NCBI GenBank assembly: GCA_033060915.1
Contig: CM065388.1
Coordinates: 30,964,001-31,028,000 of the forward strand
DNA: 64,000 nt
Source of the DNA: Euryodendron excelsum
Lineage: Eukaryota > Streptophyta > Magnoliopsida > Ericales > Pentaphylacaceae
Direction of reading: 5' to 3'
Made by a program: the position numbers and the translations under genes. Within the stretch, counting starts at the first letter, position 1. Each line of letters begins with the position of its first letter. The notes beneath the pieces were generated by a model. The model had not been told where the DNA came from. It worked only from the letters and a program-made list of their open reading frames with translations, and made no database searches. Shown here piece after piece: positions 1 through 11,445 of this stretch.

Positions 1-552
1 ATCATCGTGCGGAGTTGATTTCAATTGAAATGTTCTAGAGATTATGTAAGTGATCGATGTACTAGTTGATCGATCTTGTAGCAAGGGAGAATATAGATAT
101 ACATATAAGTTGAAAAGAAAATGTAATACACCTGAAAACCCAAGTGCACATATGAATGCTCGGCCGAGATATGTGTTTATCACTTAGTTGAGGTATTTTG
201 AAAGCATCCGTCTTACACTAACCAAAAGGAAAAAAAAAAAGGAAGAAAGAAAAAGTTTTTCTAGACTATTTTTTTGCTATAATACATCAGAAGTTTAACA
301 AGAAGAACAGCTAACCTGTAGCCATCAGAAGCACTAACAGGAGAACAATGGTAGAAAGCATGCGCACAGGGTGTTCCATGCTGTGGGAGAGAGAGATGTT
401 GCAATGTACAAAAGGCAAAATGCTGATGATTGTACTTAGGAGACTTGTTTATTTGTAGTGAATGCATTTGATTACTCTCTATCTCACGTGATTGCTCTCT
501 ATCTCTAACTCTATTTTTACCACTTATGAAACTATAATTATTCTCTCATAAA

Positions 553-706
553 AGTGAGTATTCGGATCCTCTTTATTGAATGGAGTTAATTCCATTAAAT
601 AGAGTTGACACGTGAAGAAATGGACGATTTTCATATAATTATCCTCTTATGAAAGTTAGTATTCGGATCCTCCACATTGAATGGAGATATCATTTCATTA
701 AATACT
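553..706. repeat. Short direct duplication around TATTCGGATCCTC
   Basis: The core TATTCGGATCCTC followed by ATTGAATGGAG occurs twice about 100 bases apart. Each copy is preceded by a related TCATAAAAGT or TTATGAAAGT segment and followed by a CATTAAAT-type segment. This is a diverged tandem duplication of roughly 50 bp within intergenic DNA; no function is apparent. Confidence 0.6.
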
Positions 707-2464
707 AGACAGCTAGTCTGACAATTATAAATTGTCATGTGATGCATCTTCTTCATAAATAAAAGCAAATACTAGCAAATTAAAGATAGCCACGTGCCTA
801 ATCGGATACTACAAAAGAATATCAGAATGGCCCAGTGCCGAGTGGGATACTGCCAAAGGATACCAAAATTGGCGAATCATAACTGCTACTTGTCAAAGTA
901 ATGCAGTCTTCCATTTGACAAGTCTTGGACTAATCAAATTAAGCCGTTTGTTATATGTGACCTGCAAGGAAATGGGCATGTATTTTCTCTAATAAAATTT
1001 GGAGATGTGTCCAGAACAAATTTTATTAACTGTTATATTTTGAAATGAATAGAAACAATTATCATAAAGAAGTACAAAAGTCATAATGATTCTCTCAACT
1101 CACAATTATTAGGAGTGACCATTTAGAGAGAAGAACACAATCACATACACCATGCAAGAGAGAGCCCTGGCTAATCAAGACTTCTAGAGAACTTTTTCAT
1201 TTGAGTGAATTATGATAGATCAAGTCTTTTAAAGAACTTTTTCATTCAACTTCTATTGTCATTTGCTTCGCACAATTTGAAAGTGAGCTTGCCATTTGAT
1301 TCACGAATAAACTTCAAGCCCTCGAGCTAAAACTTCGAAGAAAAGAATCAAACAATTATTTCTTTAATTAGAAATTACATCAAACATTGTATTCCTCTTA
1401 TTTGAAATCAATAAAGTTGAATTTGTTTGTATAGCTTTTTGTCATCATTTTTAGACTCGAAATTTGTGTGTCCAACGCGTTAAAGTAGACATGAAGTGAT
1501 GAAATAGGACAATTAGTCGGGATTTTTTTCCACAATGATGTAGTTTTTTGCAAATAGCTTAATCTCTTCCAAATATGGTTATATTTTAAACCCTTACAAG
1601 AGAATGAACGTCACGGATGAAGTATAAATCCGGTGAGTATCGGAGTTGATTTTTCTTAAGGATCGAAATCAATATGATATAGCACTCAACTAACACTCAA
1701 TTGACCAAAATTGAATTGCAAAATGAAGGAAAATTGGACCGAAGATAGACCAAAAATCTTTTGTTGCTTGAGAGATTGAGTTAACTAAACTAATGCAAAG
1801 TAATTAACAACTAATTAAAGCTATTAAAACTATATTTAATTACAATTAAAGAGGCTTGGATACAATTGATTCAATCAACTAATTCACAACAAAAGTTTTA
1901 ATAGAGAAATTTATAACTCAAATTAAGGATCATTCCAAGGATTCTTGATTCGAAAGATTTAGACCACAAAACCTTAGATTCATACTTAATTGAGAATAGA
2001 GTAGTGTTCAATTGAAAGAGCCCTAAATTCAAACCATAGATTTATGCAATCCTTATACTAATTGTGTAATTGTGCATTGAAATTACCAAATGAGATTATG
2101 AACCTAAGTTTTCTAATAGATCTACACTCAATTAAGATGAATTAGAGAGAAATAAAGATGAATCATTGAAATTCATATACCTCTATTGAAATGTCTTGAA
2201 TATCCTTGGTTGATCTTCACAATTGTACACAAGCATGGGTTTAGCTACTTGAATCCCTGGTAGAAATGCAATAAACTTGAAAGATCTTGTATTGATTTGT
2301 AAGGAAAGTAGTATTTTCATACAAGGAAAGTGATAGAAAATATAAGAAAAACTAGGAAATAATATTCTCTCTCTACAATGCTCTCAAGTATAAACTATAT
2401 CTAAGAAACTTAAGTACAAAAAGTTGAGATAGCCTCAAAAAATGCCTAAAACAACCTTTTATAA

Positions 2465-2640
2465 GCTGAACAAAAATATGGATCCGTCAAGTGAGCGCTA
2501 ACCAATCGCTCGGCTAACGCACTTGATTCGCTCGTTGAAATCAGCTCTCTAAGGTTAGCGCTCCTGATTCACTCAGTGAGTTGGGTGATCGCTCAAACGA
2601 GTGCTCAATGATCGCTTGGTGATGCACTTTTTGGCCATTT
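2465..2640. repeat. Cluster of GCGCT / ATCGCTC / TTCGCTC motifs
   Basis: In otherwise AT-rich sequence this patch carries many related words: GAGCGCTAACC, AATCGCTCGG, TTCGCTCG, TAGCGCTCC, GATCGCTCAAACGAG and GATCGCTTGG. It is far richer in CpG than its surroundings. Such clusters could be a promoter-proximal part of an unidentified retrotransposon LTR, but that is inference. Confidence 0.4.
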
Positions 2641-5600
2641 CTTCTACAATTAAGCTAAATTCCCTATGCAATTAGAATAAAAAAACATGTTTAGAGCAAT
2701 TTTAAGGCTAAAATACTAATCTAATAGCTACAATGGGGCTAACAATTCACTAAATAGGGAATTGAGATGACACTTTTAAAGTACAATCACACCCCTTAAC
2801 TTAGCTTTTTTCTAGTCTCTAACAAAATCTACAACTAAAGCAACTATGTACAAAAAGATAATCTCCACTTTTGTAAGAGTCATAGACACATTCAGCCTAT
2901 GCATTAAGACTTTAAACCCCTAAGTTACCCTAGTGGACTAGTGATGTTTTATGAGGTTTCTAGTGATAATACTATTGCGCCTCGATTTTTTGCACTCAAT
3001 AAAAATAAGTGAGAAAAACACAGTGCTCTCTCGTTAGAACTCATCCTCCTAGAAGGACGAGTGCGACTAGGTTTGAACTAGAAATTGATTTGATGAAAAA
3101 TGTTTGGAATCACCACCTAGCTTGAATAAGATGAGTTTGCCCACCTAAAATGAAGCAATCTGAATATTAAACTTAGGGTTTTTGAAAATGTTTTGAAAAC
3201 TTTATCAAGAAAGGGTGTTTGGAAAACAGGTTGTTTGGCAACGTTTGAAAAAATTTAAGCTATTTTTAAAAATAACTCCATTTTGGTTTTTGAAAACAGT
3301 GATCCATGTTCAGAAGTTTGTTACGTGTAGGGAAGATATTCTAAGATCCTCATTCTACCCCGCCCTTATGGTACCTACATGTCTATTCACCCTAGGTTCA
3401 CCTATTTAGAATATTTGATTATCTATTGTCTAACAATATCCACTTTGAAAAGAGTTATACATGATACATGATATGCAAGTATAATAAAATATTTGATTTT
3501 GAAAGTAGATTTGAAATAAACATTTGAAGTTTGAAAGAAGGTTTTAGAAATTAGAAACTTGAAATAGATTATGGAATTGGAAGTTTGAAAAAGGTTGTGA
3601 AATTAAGAACTTGAAAAAAGTTATGACCGCACCCATGAGGGTTGCCTACGTATCCCTTTGTTAGGAATCAAGTCGGTCGTAGTTTAAACAAGAGTCCGAT
3701 TGAAAATAAACACTTTGAAGTTTTGAAAAAGTTTAATTTGAATAGAGTTTGATTTAAAAAAGGGTTTGATTTGAACTTAGAATAAAATATTTGAAATTGA
3801 AATTTGGATTTAGAATTGACCTTAGAGTTGACTTTGATTTGAAAAGATGAAACTTGAAAGAAGAATTTGGACTTGATTTGGAAAAATTGAGTTGAGTTTT
3901 GAAAACACCTTCACTTGGATTGAAGTTAGAAAACCATCTTGGTTTAGAAAGGAGTTTTAGAAGAGAGTTGAAGCTCCTTAACTTAGGATTAGGGTTGAAC
4001 TAGGGTTTAAGTATCCTAGGATTTAGGTAACCTACGGTTGGAACATGGACTTGAAATAAAAGGTTTGACCTAGACTTGAAAAGTTTAATTTGATTTTAGA
4101 AAACTTAGAATTAGGAAAGATGAGGTTTAAGAAAGGTTTGAAAAGAATTTAATTTGATTTTAGAAACAATTGACTTGAAAGACATGCAAAGATTTGACTT
4201 GATTACTCAATCTGGATGAATTTAGAAAGTTAGAATTTAGGAAAGAGTAGATTTTAGAAAGCTTAGAATTAGGAAAGTTTTAAAATAGGAAAGTTTCATT
4301 TTAAGAAGGTGCCAAATTAAGAAAGTTTCATTTTAGGAAATTTTTTATTTTAGAAAAGTTTCAAATTAGGAAAGTGTTGATTTTAGGAAAGATTTGAATT
4401 TAAAAACTATTGATTTTAGAAAGTTTTGAAAGCTTAAACTTAGAAAAGGTTTGAATTTAGGAAAGATTTGAGTTAGGAAATATTTTATTCCTATTTCCTA
4501 AAGTAGAACATTAGATTTTTATTTTCAAAGACGGATGATTTGATTCTGTTTCCAAAATTGGAGGATTTGATTTAGTTTCCTAATTTGAAAAATTAGATTT
4601 AATTTCCTAAATTAGAAGATTGGATTTAGTTTCCCACATGAGAAGATTTGATTTAACATGGAATTGGAAAGATTGAGTTTTGGAGATCTAAGACTTGGAA
4701 ATCTATGATTTGGTGTAAAACAAATGAGGTTTTAGAGATCTAAGATTTGATGTAGAAAATAGTTTTTGAAAACCTATGGTTTGAAGCAAAATAAGAAGTC
4801 ATGATTTTAGGAAAGAGAACTAGGGTTTCCAAGCCATGTATTCTAAAGCCTAACTTGGACTCTAAGAAAAAGAGTTTTTGAAAAGGAAATCTTTGAAAAA
4901 GAGTTTTTAGAAAGTAGACTTTTGGAATGAGTTTTTAGGAAAGAGATTTTGAAAACAATTTAGGAAGAGTTTGAAAAGCAATTTGGAAAGGGGTTTGAAT
5001 ATGGACTTTTGAAAACTTTTTGAATATCTCACTTTCCTAAAATGATTCTAACCATGTAAAGATTAGAACCATTCTAGGGTTGTGATTTTGAAAACCCCTT
5101 TCCATTATGTACCGATATGTACCATTTTAGGGTTGTGATTAGAACTATAGATTTGAAATATGGACCAATATGATCACATTCAATATCACACTTTCCTAAA
5201 ACAACCTTAACCATGGAATGGCTAGAATGATCTTAATATTGTGGTTTTGATGAAAAACAATCTGAGGTTTACACCCAAAATATGGAGTTTGATAGTTACA
5301 ATAAATATAACACTTTCCTAAAATAACCATAACCGTAGAATAGCTAGAATCACTTTAGGATTGTGATTTTGAAAATTAGTTTGAAAAAGAAGATTTTGAA
5401 TGCAAATTTTGAAAGAAAGTTTTGATGCAAGTTTGAAAACAACTTTAAAAACATGTAGGAATATATGAATATGATATACACAATGCAAGAAGGGTCGTGA
5501 ACATAAAAAGCTAGGCTTCACCACATAATTAACGAGGCCGAACCCACACCATCAAGGATTGAATTTGAAAAAAGCCCCCGACTCGGTGACCTTCAACAAT

Positions 5601-6026
5601 TCCTCTTAGGTATGAATCAGGAAGTCCCTTGTTTCAAACATGCAAGAAAGGGATGTAGAACATGGGGAATTAAAATAAAAGAAAATTTAAGTGGACTAGG
5701 AAGGAGAAGAGAGAGGGGAGAATTACATAAAAGTAAATCGAAAGCCTACCTTATCTTCTTCTTACTTTGCTTGCTTTGTTTACTTTACTTTACTTTACTT
5801 ACACTTTGAGAACCTTGAAGTTGCAGCACCTTGAGTCTGCAATGGAGACCTTGGAGGCTTGTGTTTGAGTGTAGAAGGTGTATGGAGGCTAAGGTTTAAG
5901 TGTATGAAGGTTAGGGCTTAAAGAGGCATGAGAAGGCTAGGGTTTTGAGAGACTTCGAGCTTTGAATTTCGAGAGACAACATTTTTGGACTGAGTTTGCA
6001 GACCTTTTTCACGCAGGGGGAAGGTC

Positions 6027-6037
6027 TATATTTATAG
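6027..6037 (-). promoter_or_regulatory. TATA box of copy A LTR
   Basis: On the minus strand this reads CTATAAATATA, just downstream in sense of the GGCGCC cluster and about 20-30 bases before a conserved CGTGAAA-type segment. Placement matches the other LTRs. Confidence 0.55.
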
Positions 6038-6745
6038 GCAATGAAATGACCTAGCGCCTGTTATAGTGGCGCTAGGGAAAAATTCTCATTGGTGCCAAGC
6101 CATTTATTGACTTGGCGCCACTATTAGTGGTGCCAGCCACTTAGGAAAGTTTTTAGGGTGACAAGAAATATATCTTTTGATGCTTAATACGCAAGGTAAA
6201 AGATTTGGGGCCCTGTCCTAGTGACTACCATACAATTTTTGGCTTGGCTCCACTATGAGTGACTCCGAAAAGTCCGAGAATGATTCGAAAGGACCCAAGT
6301 AACCAGACTCAACCGGGAATGGATGGAAATGTTTGGGAGAGTGTCTCGGAGGTTACTAACTTGAGAAGCAATGTAAGAATGTTTGAAAGGTCGACCAACC
6401 TGCTAGGGACAAACCAGTCAATTGAACTGGAAAAAAAACCAGAATGGACTCGAAGTGACCCATGAAAAGACTTGAACGTTGGAAAAACCATTAAGAGTGT
6501 TATGGAAGGATACCATTTTGATACTTAGAGTCGGTGTGGTTGAAAAAGCCGATCGGCTCACCAGAGATAAAATGATCATTTTGTATTGGATTTGCCGGGA
6601 TGGACTCAGAATGACCAAAAAATGTGTTAGAAGTTTGAGAATACTATTAGAAGTATCCCTGAAAGGTTCTCGGTTTAATATCCAAAGTCGGTGTGGTTTT
6701 TGGTGGCAATCTGATGCCTAAGGGCAAAATGATCATTTTGATCGG

Positions 6746-6750
6746 ATAGT
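6746..6750. repeat. Target-site duplication of M, left copy (ATAGT)
   Basis: ATAGT directly precedes the M terminus TGCCGCGCCC and recurs exactly at 26071-26075 after the other terminus, GGTGCTTACA. A 5-bp duplication is the usual length for Ty3/gypsy integrases. Confidence 0.9.
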
Positions 6751-7530
6751 TGCCGCGCCCAGATTTTTCGCACTCAAGGAATACTCACACAAACAGAAAA
6801 AATGTTGTACTCTCTCGTTAGAACTCACCCTCCTAGAAGAATGAGTGCGACTAGGCTTGAATTGAAAATAGATTTGAATAAAGGGCTTTTAAAAAAAATT
6901 TAGAATCGCCACCTAACTTGATTAAGGTGAATTAGGTCACCTAAAAACTAAAAATAATTCGAATACTACACTTAGGGTTTTTGGAAAATGATTTTGAAAA
7001 TATCTCCTCAAGAGAGGGGTTTTTAGGAAAACAGGTTGTTTGGCAACCTTTGAAAAATATTTAAGCCCTTTTTGAAAAAAATAACTCCGTTTGGTCTTTG
7101 AAAACAATGATTCTAGGTTTGAAAGTTGGTTACGTGTAGGGAAGACGTACTAAGCCATCACCCTACCTCGCCCTTTCAGTACCTACATGTCAATCTACCC
7201 TAGATTCACCTATGAGAGTCTTTAACTAACTATTATTCAATCCTATCTACTTTGAAAAACAATATTTGAAAAGAAACTAACATGATGCATGATATGCATG
7301 TGCAAGAAAAGAGATTTGAAAAGAGTTTGATTTGATTTGATTTGAAAAGAAAAAGATAAAAGCTTGAATTTGGAAAAAAAGGTTTTGGAAATTGAAATTG
7401 AAGATTGAAAATAGAAATAAATCATAGAATTGGAAACTTGAAGAAAATTGTAAGATTGGAGATTGGAAAGAAGTTGTAGAAATAGAAATTTGAAAAATGT
7501 TGTGGAATTTGAAATTTGAAAAATGTGGAG

Positions 7531-7590
7531 ACCGCACCCATGAGGGTTGCCTACGTATCCCTTTGGGGGAATCAGGTCAGTCGTAGTTCG
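7531..7590 (-). other. Conserved U5 island around TGCCTACGTATCC
   Basis: The block runs from ACCGCACCCATGAGGG through TTGCCTACGTATCCC to CAGTCGTAGTTCG. It stays nearly unchanged while the flanking repeats drift heavily. It recurs at about 3627-3682, 22117-22175, 36084-36142, 47390-47448 and 59027-59087, and in plus orientation at about 30400-30466, 53383-53442 and 57377-57446. I recall similar CTACGTATC blocks from other plant repeats. Its function is unknown; it may be an RNA structure, processing or packaging signal. Confidence 0.7.
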
Positions 7591-7799
7591 GACAAGAGCC
7601 TAATTGAGAATAGAAGAGTTGATTGGAAGAAAGAGATTGAATTGAAAATTGGATTGGAAGATTGAGAAATTGAACTTTGATTGGAAGATTTGAAAAGACT
7701 TGATTTAGAAAGACTTGAGACTTAGAAAAGAAGGATTGGATTTGACTTGGAAAGATTTTGGAGAAGAATTGATTTGAATACTTGGACTTGGAAGATTGG

Positions 7800-8660
7800 A
7801 GAAAAATTGGAATTAGGAAAGGTTCGAATTAGGAAAATTTCATTTTAGGAAAGTTTTTGAATTAAGAAAGTTTGAACATAGGAAAGTTCTGTTTTAGGAA
7901 AGTTTTTGGATTAAGAAAGTTTCAACTTAGGAAAATTTTGGAATTAGAAAAGTTTCAACTTAGGAAAGTTTTGAATTAAGAAAGTTTTATTTTAAGAAAT
8001 GTTTGAAATAGGAAAGTGTTGAATTTAGAAAAGTTTTGAATTAAGAAAAGTTTTGTTTAAGAAAGGTTTAGACTTTGGAAAGTTTCAAGTTAAGAAAGTT
8101 TTGAATTTGGAAAGCTTAAAATTTTAGAAAGATTTTAAATTAGGAAAGATTTAGAAAAGGTTGAATTAAGAAAGTTTTGAGTTTATAAAGTTTTGAATTA
8201 AGAAAGTTTCATTCTAAGAAAGGTTTTAAAAGAGGAAAGGTTTTGAAAATAAGGAAGTTTTGAAAATAAGAAAGTTTTAAGTTTAGAAAGTTTTAGATTT
8301 AGAAAGATTTGAAGTTTTAAGAAAGTTCAGAATTTAGAAAGTTTTAGATTTAGAAAGTCTTAACTTAAGAAAGTTTTCAACTTGGAAAGATTTGAAATTT
8401 AAAGAGTTTAAGATTTAGAAAGTTTTAAAGTTTGAGTTTTAAAAAATCTTATAAATTAGCAAAGGTTTGAGTTTAGGAAAAGATTGGAAAGCATAGATTT
8501 GGAGAGTTAAGATTTGGAAAAGGGGTAGAATTAGGAAATGGTTGAATTAGAAAAGATTTGAAAGTTGAGTTTTAAAATTTAGGAAAGATTTTTATGTTCA
8601 AGTTTTGGAAACTTAAGATTTAGGAAAGTGGAAGATTAGGAAGAATTTGAATTAGGAAAG
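7800..8660 (-). repeat. Degenerate tandem repeats of U5 (AGGAAAGTTTTGAATTA-like)
   Basis: About 850 bp consist of loosely repeated 18-20-bp words such as TTAGGAAAGTTTTGAATTA. The strand bias is strong: the element-sense strand is a run of CTTTCCTAA-like pyrimidine words. Equivalent tracts lie at about 4240-4500, 36450-36900, 47690-48300, 59400-60130, 29480-30000, 46140-46630 and 52330-53160. The stretch is missing from the 5' LTR of M near 22435. Predicted ORFs in it are low-complexity shadows. Confidence 0.8.
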
Positions 8661-10170
8661 ATTTGGATTAGGGAGGGATTGAATTTTGTTTCTAAAAGGG
8701 AAGGTTTAACTTTGTTTCTAAAAATGGAGGATAAGATCTAGTTTCCTAAACGGGAATATTTGATTTGACAAGGATTTGAAAAGGGAGGTTTTGGAAACCT
8801 TAGATTTGGAAAACTAGAGTTTTGACGTAGAAAACAGGTTTTGGAAACATGTATAGTTTTGATGTAGAAAACAAGAGGTTTTTGGAAACTTAGGTTTTAA
8901 GGCAAGTTTGAAAACCATGTTTTTGGAAAGAAAATTAAGGTTTCCTAATTGTGGGTTCTAGAGCTTAACTTGGGCTCCAAGAAAAAGGGTTTTTAGAGAG
9001 TGCATTTTTGGAAGCGAAGATTTTTAGAAGGGAATCCTAGAGAGGAGTTTCCAGAAGGAAGATTTTGGGAAGAGTTTTTAGGAAAGATTTTTAAGGAGCA
9101 TTTTTAGAAAGTGAATTTTGGGGAGAGGATTTTGGAAAGGAGTTGAAAAAGGGAGTTTTGAAAAATAGATTTTTGGAGGGAGTTTTTGAAAACAACTTTG
9201 AAAAGGAGAGTTTTAGGAAAGTATGTTGAAAAAGAGATTTTTAGAAAGAGAGACTTTTGAAAAGAGAGTTTTTAGAAGGTGTAAAAACATCTCACTTTCG
9301 TAAAGCAATTCTAACCATAAGAGGGCTAGAACCACTTTAGGAAAGCGGTTTTGAAAACAACAAGATTTGAAAATATGGACCATATTGGTCACTTTGAATG
9401 TAACACTTTCCTAAAACAACCCTAGCCATGGAAAAGCTAGAATCACCCTAGGATTGTGAATTTGAAAGCATGTTTTAAAAAAGGAGATTTTTGATGCAAT
9501 TTTGAAAACAAGTTTAATGCAAGCTTTGAAAACGAGTTTGAAAACGGTTTTTGGAAGATGCAAGATCATGATATGCACAATGCAAGTTTGGAGTCGTGAA
9601 CATACAAGGTTAAGGCTTCACCACATAATCAAGGGGGCCGAACCCACGTGGTCTCCGGTTAGCCTAAAGGAAAGCCCCCGACACAGTGACCCTCCAATAG
9701 TCTAATCCTACACATGGACCGGGAGTCCCCTTATTTCAAGCATGCAAAGAAAGAGGGGGGGAAAGAGATGAGGGATTAAAATAGAGAAAACCCAAGTGGG
9801 TTAGGAGAGAGAAGAGAGAGAGGGAAGTGCGAAAATTTAAAGAGAAAGCCTACCATATGTCTTGTTTATTTTGCGCGCCTTGCTTGTCTTCGGTCTTCGT
9901 CTTGATCTTCGTCTTCAATCTTCAAAAGTTGCCTTCAATCTTCAAGCTTCAAATTGTAGCTCTTCAAGTCTTCAAAGGAGAGTTGAAGACTAGTGTGTAA
10001 GTGTATGAGAGTGTGTATGAGTGTATAGGAGGCTAGGGTTTAGTGTATGGTGGCTAGGGTTTGGAAAACCTAGGGAAGCTAGGGTTTAGGGAGTGTTCGA
10101 GCTCTGTATATCGAATATTGGTGTTTTTAGACTGAGTTTGCAGACATCTTTCACGCTGGAAGGGACTCTG

Positions 10171-10179
10171 TATTTATAG
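10171..10179 (-). promoter_or_regulatory. TATA box of M 3' LTR
   Basis: Minus-strand CTATAAATA, followed after about 25-30 bases in sense by CCAGCGTGAAAG, which is conserved among the copies and is a plausible start region. It places about 2.4 kb of U3 before it and about 3.4 kb of R plus U5 after it. Confidence 0.75.
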
Positions 10180-10193
10180 AGGTAAGACAGATC

Positions 10194-10294
10194 TGGCGCC
10201 TGTTGTAGTGGCGCCAGGGCAAAATTGCTCTTGGCGCCACTAGGAGTGGCGCCACGCCAATTCTTAGCTTGGCGCCACTACTAATGGCGCCAGC
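10194..10294 (-). promoter_or_regulatory. GGCGCC palindrome cluster just upstream of the TATA box
   Basis: Three paired motifs lie within 100 bases of the promoter. They include GGCGCCACT and AGTGGCGCC separated by three bases, which form a 9-bp stem, and a GGCGCCA / TGGCGCC pair with a seven-base spacer. The same arrangement precedes the TATA box of every well-preserved LTR here. The TTGGCGCC word resembles plant E2F sites; binding is only a hypothesis. Confidence 0.65.
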
Positions 10295-10544
10295 TAGTTA
10301 GGAAAGTTTGTAAGTTGGCAAGCAACGTATCTTTGACTAGATTTGGGCGCCTGTATTTGTGACTACCATGCAATCTTTAGCATGGCTTCACTAGGAGTGA
10401 CTCCGGAAAGTCTAGGAATGATTTGAAGAGGCCGGGAATGACCTAGAAGGCCAAAAAAGAGCAAGCACACTTAGAATAGTGTCCCGGAGGTATTTGACTT
10501 GAAAAGTGAGGATAGGATGCGTCGGAAGGGTTGACCGGGCCTTT

Positions 10545-11040
10545 AGGGGCAAAACGGTCAATTGGATTGGGAAGCTGCCGGGACAGACTCAGACTATCCC
10601 GGAAGAAGACTCAAGATGTGGAAAAATTATTCAAAATGTTCCCAAAGGTTACCAATTTGATACCCAGAGCCGGTGTGGTCCGAAAAGGCGACCGGCCCAC
10701 TAGGGGCCAAACGGTCATTTTGTACCGGGTTTGCCGGAACTGACTCGGAATAATCCTAAAAGATAAAGAAAGATTGAGAGTAATATAAAAAGCATTCTTA
10801 GGAGGTTACCGGTTTGATACCCACAGCCGATGTGGTCGGAAAAGGCAACCGGCCCACCAAGGGCGAAACGGTCATTTCGCACCGGGTTTGCCTGAGCTAA
10901 CTCGGAATGATCCGAAAAGATAAAGGAAGATCGAGAATACTATAAGAAGCATTCTCGGGAAGTTACCGGTTTGATACCCAGAGCCGGTGTGGTTCTCGGG
11001 GCATTTGGATGCCTAGGGGTGAAATGGTCATCTTGACCGA
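10545..11040 (-). repeat. U3 repeats of about 165 bp, about three units
   Basis: Units contain GGGCAAAACGGTCATTT, GCCGGAACTGACTCGGAAT, ACCGGTTTGATACCCAGAG and CCGGTGTGGTC in the same order. Matching sets are at about 24385-24870, 38940-39425, 62165-62650 and, in plus orientation, 49925-50440. Copies within one LTR differ by scattered changes, so the duplication predates the present insertions. Confidence 0.75.
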
Positions 11041-11445
11041 AAAGTCTCGAAATTGGCCCAAGGGGCCGTTTGGTCATTTTTCACCGAAGTGGGCTAGCAG
11101 GCACCGGTGTTGACCAGGGTTTTGAGTGTTTCCACCACTCTGACAACAGTTGTCATAACACAGGGGTTTGTTGGCAATTCCCTATATCGACCTGTTTGCG
11201 AGTATTTCCGCTACTCTCACGGTTCACGATCATTCCCAAGACTGCCTCATCTCGGGAAGCTGCTAAAGGGGACTTAGCGCGTGAGAAGTTAATTTTCTCA
11301 AAAGGCGTGCCTAAACGGACATTTCTGCATTGGCGGGCTAGCATGCGCCAAAGGTGGACCGTTGTACCATCTAAGGGACTTGGGGTCTCGTCCCGGTTGA
11401 CAGGTTTAAAGGGACTTACCATTTTGAAGAGATTTTCTTCAAAAA

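Larger units (their letters stand above)
1..2972. other. AT-rich intergenic DNA, no gene recognised
   Basis: No open reading frame here resembles a known protein, and the longest are under 70 codons. The stretch has no match to the LTR family that fills the rest of the window. It holds a short duplication (about 553-603 and 653-706) and a patch rich in GCGCT and ATCGCTC (2465-2640). It may include old copia-type or other transposon remnants, but I cannot place LTR ends. There is no primer site next to position 2973, so copy A is not flanked here by its own internal region. Confidence 0.6.
2973..6750 (-). mobile_element. Copy A: old LTR of the family, interrupted by M
   Basis: The left end TATTGCGCC aligns with the terminal TGTCGCGCC of other minus-strand copies, with CpG-decay changes. 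The segment then follows the family order through U5, TATA box and the GGCGCC cluster to mid-U3, stopping exactly at the start of M. After M, the sequence at 26071 (ATAGTCTTGGAATTG) continues the U3 line seen in M's own LTR near 24885, which confirms that M split A. A is the most diverged copy. No primer-site sequence lies left of 2973, so this is either the outer end of a 3' LTR or a solo LTR. Confidence 0.8.

Noticed and set aside
261..467. Possible host exon on the minus strand with a GTTAGC donor-like border
   Set aside because: No recognisable protein similarity, and the splice signal is weak and isolated.
6259..6721. Overlapping ORFs on both strands in U3 of copy A
   Set aside because: They coincide with the 165-bp U3 repeats and are not kept in better-preserved copies.
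7277..7537. Phe/Ser-rich minus-strand ORFs in U5 (also 21818-22123, 53437-53754, 58759-59034)
   Set aside because: Low-complexity translation of degenerate CTTTC/TTTCAAA repeats; frames and starts vary among LTR copies.
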